This document shows, piece after piece, positions 1 through 4,406 of a stretch of DNA of 6,310 nucleotides. Both the position numbers and the translations under genes were made by a program. A model generated the notes under the pieces. The model made no database searches. It was not told the origin of the DNA and was given only the letters and a program-made list of their open reading frames with translations. Origin of the DNA: an uncultured Lachnospiraceae bacterium (GTDB taxonomy: Bacteria > Bacillota > Clostridia > Lachnospirales > Lachnospiraceae); contig CAUCOL010000115.1 in assembly GCA_958444395.1 (NCBI GenBank), positions 1 to 6,310 of the forward strand, given 5' to 3'. Numbering within the stretch: the first letter of the stretch is position 1; each line of letters begins with the position of its first letter.

Positions 1-158
1 GTGGTATTAAAGGCAAAGCCGGATATGGCCAGTGGAACATCGCGCACTGTTTTGTGGCTGCAGCCGCAGCAAAGTGTCAGAGTCAGGCAAAAAAGAAGGC
101 ATGCTGCGCAGCCTGTTTGAATTTTTTTACCTCGGAAAGAAAAGAACACTTGAAATAA
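1..158 (+). CDS. C-terminal end of an unrecognised cysteine-rich protein (5' end outside window)
   Basis: An open frame (codons starting at position 3) runs from the window edge to a TAA at 156-158, giving at least 51 residues. I do not recognise the family. The visible tail has an AGYGQWNIAHC stretch, a five-alanine run, five cysteines (including an ACCAAC cluster) and several lysines, and ends FFTSERKEHLK. The mixed codon use looks more like coding than random sequence, and the frame stops right at a hairpin with a downstream T-run, as expected for a gene end. It would be convergent with trmD. No start codon or domain is visible, so this could still be a chance open frame; frame 1 is also open to about position 120. 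Confidence 0.35.
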   Translation, partial: GIKGKAGYGQWNIAHCFVAAAAAKCQSQAKKKACCAACLNFFTSERKEHLK

Positions 159-182
159 GCTGATTTTCGGTATTCTTTTTTT
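140..182. terminator. AT-rich, probably bidirectional terminator between the convergent gene and trmD
   Basis: Arms 140-155 and 165-179 pair: AAAAGAA with TTCTTTT, then ACT with GGT, then GAAA with TTTC, interrupted by a C-A mismatch and one bulged T, around a nine-base loop. On the plus strand a run of seven Ts (176-182) ends the structure. On the minus strand the hairpin is followed by TTCTTTTCTTTCC, so it could also serve trmD, although one G-U pair becomes an A-C mismatch there. A second AT hairpin (CTTTTTT at 175-181 with AAAAAAG at 187-193) overlaps it. The stem is GC-poor, so its efficiency is uncertain. Confidence 0.45.
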
Positions 183-229
183 GATTAAAAAAGAGTTCTG
201 CTTCATCCGTTTCTTCCTTTCTGCTCCAA

Positions 230-1009
230 TTATCTGTTTTTGTCAATTTCTTTACGGATATCTGCCATTTCGTCTTCCTCGATCTGCGAAATCAGCCATT
301 GCCATTCTTTCTCGCTAAGCTCGGCTTTGGCAAGAAGATCCGGTCGTTTTCTGGCGGTACGCAGAATAGACTGCTCACGATACCAGGCAGCAATATTTTT
401 ATGGTGTCCCGAAAGTAGGACAGGTGGAACCTTCTCTCCCATCCATTCCTCCGGTCTGGTATACTGCGGATATTCCAGCAGATTTCCTGCAAAGGATTCC
501 GTTTCGGCAGACTGGTCATTATTCAGTACACCGGGAACCAGACGGGATATTGTATCCATCATTACCATAGCGGGAAGTTCTCCGCCGGTTAATACATAAT
601 CACCGATCGATACATAGTCTGTCACGATCCGGTCCAGGACACGTTCATCAATCCCTTCATAATGCCCGCATAAAAAGATAAGGTTCTCTTCCTGCACCAG
701 CTCCTGTGCCATTGCCTGATGAAACGTCTTTCCCTGTGGTGTCAGATACACCACGCGCGGCTTTTTCTCCCCACCGATCTGTTCACGGATTGACGAATAG
801 CAGCGGTAGACAGGCCCTGCCTGCATCACCATACCGGCACCGCCACCATATGGATAATCATCGACCCGGTTATGTTTATTTTCTGAAAAATCCCGGATAT
901 TAACCGCATCCAGATGGATGTGTCCCGCCTTGATCGCACGTCCGGTGATGCTTTCCGACATCGCCTGCGTGATCATGTCCGGAAATAACGTCATTACATA
1001 AAAATTCAC
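230..1009 (-). CDS. trmD: tRNA (guanine-N1-)-methyltransferase TrmD
   Basis: TrmD is the SPOUT-class enzyme that transfers a methyl group from S-adenosylmethionine to N1 of G37 in tRNAs with G36, which prevents +1 frameshifting; it works in the cytoplasm as a dimer. The 259-residue product has the family landmarks in order: TLFPDM (7-12), YGGGAGM (54-60), LTPQG (89-93), the trefoil-knot motifs CGHYEGID (114-121) and SIGDYVLTGGE (134-144), SRLVPGVL (155-162), and LLEYPQYTRP (177-186). The start is GTG at 1009; a later ATG (codon 6) would cut into the conserved N-terminus. The GTG overlaps the rimM TGA by four bases (GTGA), suggesting translational coupling. The usual catalytic aspartate of the DSF motif is replaced by glutamate here (ESF, E171). 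Length is normal, with a short charged C-terminal tail. It is the last gene of its unit; rplS does not follow. Confidence 0.98.
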   Translation of the reverse strand: MNFYVMTLFPDMITQAMSESITGRAIKAGHIHLDAVNIRDFSENKHNRVDDYPYGGGAGMVMQAGPVYRCYSSIREQIGGEKKPRVVYLTPQGKTFHQAMAQELVQEENLIFLCGHYEGIDERVLDRIVTDYVSIGDYVLTGGELPAMVMMDTISRLVPGVLNNDQSAETESFAGNLLEYPQYTRPEEWMGEKVPPVLLSGHHKNIAAWYREQSILRTARKRPDLLAKAELSEKEWQWLISQIEEDEMADIRKEIDKNR

Positions 1010-1527
1010 TCGTCCAACAGTCCTTTCATAATGTGTACCGTAACGATCTTACGTTCCATATCCCGGTTTAATACACAGTCCGGGATCACCGGCAATAACA
1101 CCTCTTTGCCCTGATGTTCTACGATATAGACATCATTGGCGCCGGTCGTCATAACATCCTTTAATATACCAAAGTCTTGTCCATCCTCTGTTATGACTTT
1201 GGCTCCGAGGATATCTGCGATATAATATTCGCCTTCTTCCAGTGGAATCGCATTTTCACGTGTTACGAGAAGATCTCTTCCTTTATATTTTTCAATATCA
1301 TTTATATTATCAATGCCCTTGAATTTCATAATCACCAGATTTTTAAAAAAACGAACGGATGCGATCTGCAGGGTTATTTTTTCTTTTCCGGTATCAAGAA
1401 CAATTTCTTTCATTCCTTTGAACCGATTGACATCTTCTGTCGTCGGATATACCTTTACTTCTCCACGGATTCCATGTGTATTGGCAATTACACCTACTCT
1501 GAAATAGTCTTCTTTCTGGGTATTCAT
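1006..1527 (-). CDS. rimM: Ribosome maturation factor RimM
   Basis: RimM binds S19 and assists late maturation of the head of the 30S subunit. The 173-residue product has an N-terminal RimM beta-barrel with the signature THGIRGEVKVYPT (17-29) and a C-terminal PRC-barrel beginning near EYYIADILGAKV (100-111) and ending with LLPVIPDCV (144-152) and HIMKGLLDE. I chose ATG 1527 because homologues start a few residues before RVGVI. Its AGAAAGG (1541-1547) lies 13 bases upstream, a rather long spacing. ATG 1540 (four residues earlier, MVTD) is possible but only one base from that site. A TTG at 1575 opens the frame further but lies in the tail of a terminator and is unlikely. The stop overlaps the trmD start. 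Confidence 0.96.
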   Translation of the reverse strand: MNTQKEDYFRVGVIANTHGIRGEVKVYPTTEDVNRFKGMKEIVLDTGKEKITLQIASVRFFKNLVIMKFKGIDNINDIEKYKGRDLLVTRENAIPLEEGEYYIADILGAKVITEDGQDFGILKDVMTTGANDVYIVEHQGKEVLLPVIPDCVLNRDMERKIVTVHIMKGLLDE

Positions 1528-1569
1528 GTCTGTAACCATGCCTTTCTTCTTAACTTTTAATCTGTCGGG

Positions 1570-1602
1570 AAACAAAAACGCCCATACCGGAAGGCACAGG
1601 CG
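1570..1602 (-). terminator. Intrinsic terminator or attenuator between khpA and rimM
   Basis: Read on the minus strand, CGCCTGTGCC (1602-1593) pairs with GGTATGGGCG (1588-1579) over 10 contiguous base pairs, three of them G-U, around a TTCC loop, followed at once by TTTTTGTTT (1578-1570). This is the standard form of a Rho-independent terminator. It lies about 70 bases after the khpA stop and about 43 bases before the rimM start. I see no clear promoter between it and rimM, so rimM-trmD would depend on read-through. That makes it more likely a partial terminator or attenuator than a true operon end. Confidence 0.75.
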
Positions 1603-1672
1603 ATTTGCAGTCAGACAACTGTATCCTATACGCAGGATCCGATCTGTTTTGCGCCGATCTTCGCTGTGTATA

Positions 1673-1903
1673 CTATTGTCCGATCTCTACGATAACTTTT
1701 TTGTCAGTATTGAAAGCAGCTGCTTTTACAACGGTACGGATCGCTTTTGCGATACGACCCTGCTTTCCGATCACTTTTCCCATATCCTCTGAAGCAACCT
1801 TCAGTTCCAACAGGATTTCATTGTCCTTTTCCGTCTCGGTAACAACCACCTCTTCCGGATGATTTACAAGAGACTGTGCCAAAACTTCTACTAATTCTTT
1901 CAT
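1673..1903 (-). CDS. khpA: KH-domain RNA-binding protein KhpA (YlqC family)
   Basis: This 76-residue protein is a single type II KH domain. It carries the diagnostic RNA-binding GXXG loop as GKQG (46-49), within MGKVIGKQGRIAKAIRTVV (41-59). Members of this family pair with KhpB (Jag/EloR) in Firmicutes, bind many RNAs and influence cell division and elongation; KhpB is not in this window. The start is ATG 1903, with a full AGGAGG (1911-1916) seven bases upstream; a TTG two codons earlier is too close to that site. Its place between rpsP and rimM is typical of Firmicutes. It is bracketed by two strong hairpins that may set its expression apart from rpsP. The stop is TAG. Confidence 0.95.
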   Translation of the reverse strand: MKELVEVLAQSLVNHPEEVVVTETEKDNEILLELKVASEDMGKVIGKQGRIAKAIRTVVKAAAFNTDKKVIVEIGQ

Positions 1904-1941
1904 GGACAAACCTCCTAGTCAGTACTTCTACAAAACCACGA

Positions 1942-1969
1942 AACAGGCAGACCTTTCAGTCCGCCTGTT
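1942..1969 (-). terminator. Strong 12-bp GAAA-tetraloop hairpin in the rpsP-khpA gap (partial terminator or mRNA-stabilising structure)
   Basis: On the minus strand AACAGGCGGACT (1969-1958) pairs with GGTCTGCCTGTT (1953-1942) without interruption (two G-U pairs), closing a GNRA-type GAAA loop. It starts 12 bases after the rpsP stop. The bases that follow, TCGTGGTTTTG, make only a broken U-tract, so termination would be partial at best. Hairpins of this kind also protect the 3' end of an upstream mRNA after processing. The pairing is seen directly; the role is inferred. Confidence 0.6.
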
Positions 1970-1981
1970 AAGATATCCGGA

Positions 1982-2227
1982 TTACTCCATGATACCAGCC
2001 TGCTTCATCAGTTTGCCTACTGTTTCCGTTGGCTTTGCACCATTTGCTAACCATTTCTTAGCTTTCTCTTCGTCAAACTTGAAAACGCTTGGGTCCTGAT
2101 TTGGATCATAAGTACCGATCTCCTCGATGAACTTACCATCTCTAGGTGCTCTTGAATCAGCAACTACTACTCTATAGAAAGGTGCTTTCTTCTTACCCAT
2201 TCTTCTTAATCTGATCTTTACTGCCAT
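1982..2227 (-). CDS. rpsP: 30S ribosomal protein S16
   Basis: S16 is a primary assembly protein of the 30S subunit that binds 16S rRNA in the body. The 81-residue product is full length and has the conserved N-terminus [19 protein letters not shown] (1-19), [11 protein letters not shown] (21-31), EEIGTYDP (35-42) and the C-terminal [13 protein letters not shown] (58-70). ATG 2227 is the start: AGGAGG lies eight bases upstream, and a GTG three codons earlier falls inside that site. It follows ffh by 65 bases and precedes khpA by 78, with a hairpin in each gap. The strong ribosome binding site fits the high output expected of a ribosomal protein. Confidence 0.98.
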   Translation of the reverse strand: MAVKIRLRRMGKKKAPFYRVVVADSRAPRDGKFIEEIGTYDPNQDPSVFKFDEEKAKKWLANGAKPTETVGKLMKQAGIME

Positions 2228-2265
2228 GTCTTTCACCTCCTTGAAAATATCTGAAATCTATATTA

Positions 2266-2284
2266 CAAATTCCAATGGAATCTG
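2266..2284 (-). other. Small 8-bp hairpin in the ffh-rpsP spacer
   Basis: On the minus strand CAGATTCC (2284-2277) pairs with GGAATTTG (2273-2266) around a three-base loop, with one G-U pair. It has no U-tract, so it is not a terminator. It begins nine bases after the ffh stop and could be an mRNA processing or stabilising element between ffh and the more highly needed rpsP. The pairing is short and may be chance. Confidence 0.3.
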
Positions 2285-2292
2285 AAACCTGA

Positions 2293-3654
2293 TTAAAAAC
2301 GGAATGGCATCTTTGGCATTCCCATGCCGCCAAACTTTCCTTTTTTCTTGCCTTTACCACCCATCATACCGGACATTTGCTTCATCATCTTCTTTGACTG
2401 CTCATATTGCTTCATCAGTTTGTTTACTTCCGCAATGTCCACACCGGCACCCTTTGCGATACGCTTTTTACGCGATGGATTGATGATGGCAGGATTGCCT
2501 CTTTCTTCCGGCGTCATGGAATAAATGATCGCTTCTGTGCCTTTGAACACATCATCATCAATATCCAAATTGTCCGGGAGTCCCATGCCGGGCATCATGC
2601 TTAAAATGCTCTTAATGCCGCCCATCTTCTTCATCTGCGCCAACTGATCCAGAAAATCATTAAAATCAAACTCTGCTTTACGGAACTTCTGTTCCATTTC
2701 GCGCGCTTTGTCCTGATCAATCTCTGCCTCCGCCTTCTCGATCAGTGTCAGTACATCACCCATACCGAGAATACGGGATGCCATTCGATCCGGATAGAAC
2801 TGTTCCAGATCGGAGAGCTTCTCACCCATACCAACATAGAGGATCGGTTTGCCGGTGACCGCACGAATCGAAAGTGCCGCACCACCACGGGTATCACCAT
2901 CCAGCTTGGTCAAGATCACACCATCGATCCGGATCTTCTCATCGAATGTCTTGGCGACATTTACTGCGTCCTGACCGGTCATGGAATCAACAACCAGCAC
3001 TGTCTGATCGACAGAAATATGTTCTTTGATCTCCTGCAGCTCTTCCATCATGCCTTCATCAACATGCAGACGACCTGCTGTATCGAGAATCACGACATTT
3101 AAGCTGTTTTTGGATGCATGCTCGATCGCCGCCTTTGCAATGTCAACTGGTTTGTGACTGGTTCCCATGGAAAAAACTTCCACGCCCTGCTTATCCCCGT
3201 TGATCTTCAACTGCTCGATCGCCGCCGGACGATAGATATCACATCCGACTAATAACGGACGACGTCCTTTTTGTTTAAACTTCCCTGCCAGCTTGGCAGT
3301 AGTCGTTGTCTTACCGGCACCCTGCAGACCACACATCATGATCATGGTGATTTCATTGGATGGCTTCAGAGCGATTTCTGTTGTCTCGCTGCCCATCAGA
3401 TTGACCAGTTCTTCATTTACGAGCTTGATTACCATCTGACCGGGTGTCAGGCTGTTCATCACATTCTGTCCAACCGCACGCTCCTGTACCGTTTTCACAA
3501 AGTTCTTAACGACTTTAAAGTTTACATCCGCTTCCAACAGAGCCATCTTGACTTCTTTTAAAGCAGCCTTTACATCTTCCTCTGTCAAGCGTCCTTTGCT
3601 TCGGAGGTTTTTAAATACATTCTGTAATTTTTCGGATAAACTATCAAATGCCAT
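2293..3654 (-). CDS. ffh: Signal recognition particle GTPase Ffh (SRP54)
   Basis: Ffh binds SRP RNA and the signal sequence of nascent membrane and secreted proteins and, with its receptor FtsY, delivers ribosomes to the Sec translocon. The 453-residue product has the N domain (1-~95) and then the G domain: P-loop GLQGAGKTT (109-117), CDIYRPAA (138-145), DTAGR (191-195) and TKLDGDTRGG (249-258). The methionine-rich M domain follows (~325-435), with the RNA-binding helix-turn-helix SRKKRIAKGAG (394-404). It ends in a Gly/Lys/Met-rich tail. ATG 3654 is chosen because MAFDSLSEKL is the standard N-terminus and AGGAGG sits six bases upstream. It is the first gene after a strong promoter; ylxM lies upstream but is separated by a terminator. 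ftsY and the SRP RNA gene are not in the window. Confidence 0.98.
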   Translation of the reverse strand: MAFDSLSEKLQNVFKNLRSKGRLTEEDVKAALKEVKMALLEADVNFKVVKNFVKTVQERAVGQNVMNSLTPGQMVIKLVNEELVNLMGSETTEIALKPSNEITMIMMCGLQGAGKTTTTAKLAGKFKQKGRRPLLVGCDIYRPAAIEQLKINGDKQGVEVFSMGTSHKPVDIAKAAIEHASKNSLNVVILDTAGRLHVDEGMMEELQEIKEHISVDQTVLVVDSMTGQDAVNVAKTFDEKIRIDGVILTKLDGDTRGGAALSIRAVTGKPILYVGMGEKLSDLEQFYPDRMASRILGMGDVLTLIEKAEAEIDQDKAREMEQKFRKAEFDFNDFLDQLAQMKKMGGIKSILSMMPGMGLPDNLDIDDDVFKGTEAIIYSMTPEERGNPAIINPSRKKRIAKGAGVDIAEVNKLMKQYEQSKKMMKQMSGMMGGKGKKKGKFGGMGMPKMPFRF

Positions 3655-3695
3655 AGAAAGCCTCCTTTTGTGCATAGCATTTCAACACGATTGCA

Positions 3696-3724
3696 AGTAT
3701 AACAAATCCGCAAGAGCGTGTCAA
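3696..3724 (-). promoter_or_regulatory. Near-consensus sigma-A promoter for ffh-rpsP-khpA-rimM-trmD
   Basis: On the minus strand a perfect -35 box TTGACA (3724-3719) is followed by a 17-base spacer and the -10 box TATACT (3701-3696), preceded by an extended -10 TG. Transcription should start near 3689, leaving a leader of about 35 bases before the ffh ATG that contains the AAAGGAGG site. This is the best promoter in the window and marks the start of the main transcription unit. Confidence 0.88.
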
Positions 3725-3739
3725 GCATTTTTCTTGACA
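3719..3739. promoter_or_regulatory. Perfect inverted repeat overlapping the ffh -35 box, candidate operator
   Basis: TGTCAAG (3719-3725) and CTTGACA (3733-3739) are a perfect 7-bp inverted repeat with a seven-base spacer. One half-site is the -35 hexamer itself and its next base; the other lies just upstream. A dimeric regulator bound here would compete with RNA polymerase. Half of the symmetry comes from the -35 consensus, so chance is a real alternative. Confidence 0.35.
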
Positions 3740-3776
3740 TTTTTACTTTTTGGAAAATTTTCGTTTCCCGGAAAGG

Positions 3777-3810
3777 AAAAAAGGGCAAAACCGGCATTTT
3801 GTCCTTTTTT
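3777..3810 (-). terminator. Intrinsic terminator after ylxM, upstream of the ffh promoter
   Basis: On the minus strand AAAAAAGG (3810-3803) pairs with CCTTTTTT (3784-3777), and after one A-C mismatch CAAAA pairs with TTTTG around a six-base TGCCGG loop. The U-rich 3' arm and the following CCTTTCC give the tail. On the plus strand the same hairpin is intact (the mismatch becomes G-U), but no converging gene lies there. It separates ylxM from the ffh promoter, which begins about 50 bases further on. Confidence 0.65.
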
Positions 3811-3840
3811 GCTCTACATTATGAGCATTTACTATATACG

Positions 3841-3862
3841 AAAAAAGCTCTGTATGAGATGC
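3841..3862 (-). terminator. Weak terminator-like hairpin directly after ylxM
   Basis: On the minus strand GC-TCT (with one bulged A) pairs with AGA-GC (3862-3847) around a five-base loop and is followed by six Ts (3846-3841). The stem is only five base pairs, so alone it would be inefficient. It could act in tandem with the stronger terminator about 30 bases downstream. Confidence 0.25.
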
Positions 3863-3864
3863 GG

Positions 3865-4242
3865 TCAGGATTCCTTTTGTTCTGCATCCTCTACAATGTG
3901 GTGGATCGTATCAAAGATCCTGCTCCACTGCGGGGAGGTCTGGTCAATCTCCAACTGCTGCAGCTGCTGGTGGAGGATCCGTATATTTTCTTTTTGCTGT
4001 TCAAACCGTTCTACCAATCCCAGCTTTTCCTCGTACAGGCGTAGCTGTCTGGTTGTCCGTTTGATGGAATCGTGTACTCCCTGCCGTGTGATGCCCAGAT
4101 CCTGTGCAATCTCTGTGATTGAAAAATCATCCAGCATATAGGCTTCAAAAATCTGCTGCTGATTGTCTTTCAACAGTGCTCCATAAAAATCATACAGCAT
4201 GGATAATTCAATGCGTTCCTCTAATGGATCCTTCTTTTGCAT
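3865..4242 (-). CDS. ylxM: YlxM family putative helix-turn-helix DNA-binding protein, SRP-associated
   Basis: YlxM (UPF0122) is a small protein with a sigma-70 region 4-like helix-turn-helix, usually encoded next to ffh and ftsY in Firmicutes; in streptococci it is reported to interact with SRP components. The 125-residue product has the family N-terminus (ERIELSMLYDFYGALL, 9-24) and then the helix-turn-helix FSITEIAQDLGITRQGVHDS (40-59). A glutamine- and glutamate-rich helix (~66-100), likely a coiled coil, and an acidic tail follow. It is somewhat longer than the ~110 residues I expect for the family. ATG 4242 has AAGGAGG five bases upstream. It is flanked by terminators on both sides, so it seems to be its own transcription unit and not part of the ffh message. 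I found no convincing promoter for it. Confidence 0.93.
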   Translation of the reverse strand: MQKKDPLEERIELSMLYDFYGALLKDNQQQIFEAYMLDDFSITEIAQDLGITRQGVHDSIKRTTRQLRLYEEKLGLVERFEQQKENIRILHQQLQQLEIDQTSPQWSRIFDTIHHIVEDAEQKES

Positions 4243-4264
4243 GGATGCCTCCTTCCTAGACGTG

Positions 4265-4288
4265 GTCTGTCCCAATCTCCGGACAGAC
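4265..4288 (-). promoter_or_regulatory. 8-bp inverted repeat in the ylxM leader
   Basis: GTCTGTCC (4265-4272) and GGACAGAC (4281-4288) are perfectly complementary across an eight-base spacer, ending about 22 bases before the ylxM ATG and close to its ribosome binding site. It may be an RNA hairpin in the leader or a DNA operator for a dimeric regulator, perhaps YlxM itself. It has no U-tract, so it is not a terminator. The symmetry is seen; the role is not known. Confidence 0.4.
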
Positions 4289-4334
4289 AGGAATTAAGTA
4301 ACAGTTCACCACTTCACCGCCAAATCGCAGTAAT

Positions 4335-4375
4335 AAAAAGGGAATACAGGGATCCGCCCGACGAACCCCTGTATT
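4335..4375 (-). terminator. Strong intrinsic terminator after the secreted Big_2 protein gene
   Basis: On the minus strand AATACAGGGGTTCG (4375-4362) pairs with CGGATCCCTGTATT (4356-4343) over 14 base pairs, two of them G-U, around a five-base loop, followed by CCC and TTTTT (4339-4335). It lies about 30 bases after the stop of the upstream gene and separates it from ylxM. It is the most stable hairpin I see in the window. Confidence 0.85.
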
Positions 4376-4406
4376 TCTCTTTGTTGTCTATTATTCTTCC
4401 GAACAA

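Noticed and set aside
1177..1560. 127-codon plus-strand open frame opposite rimM
   Set aside because: It is the antisense reading of rimM, rich in Phe and Ile as expected from reverse-complemented Lys/Asp/Asn codons.
1669..1699. Possible internal promoter before rimM (TTATCG-17-TATACA, minus strand, across the khpA stop)
   Set aside because: The -35 has only three consensus matches, and the start would lie upstream of the terminator, so it would not bypass it.
2443..2475. Ffh RNA-binding motif NPSRKKRIAKGAG differs from the better-known NASRRKRIAKGSG form
   Set aside because: The basic residues that contact SRP RNA are kept and the changes are conservative; likely lineage variation.
3585..3797. 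70-codon minus-strand open frame overlapping the ffh 5' end in another frame
   Set aside because: It overlaps ffh and its promoter region and starts inside the terminator; no ribosome binding site or family resemblance.
3777..3847. CTTTTTT (3847-3841) could pair with the 5' arm of the ylxM terminator as an anti-terminator
   Set aside because: The pairing is only an A/T run plus one G-C, which is expected by chance in this AT-rich gap.
3548..4141. 197-codon plus-strand open frame spanning the ffh start and most of ylxM
   Set aside because: It runs antisense to two well-recognised genes and across the ffh promoter and a terminator; its translation is a low-complexity Cys/Ser/Phe mixture with no known motif.
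4292..4320. Possible ylxM promoter (TTGGCG-17-TACTTA, minus strand)
   Set aside because: The -10 matches the consensus at only two positions; no better candidate was found, so the ylxM promoter is left unassigned.
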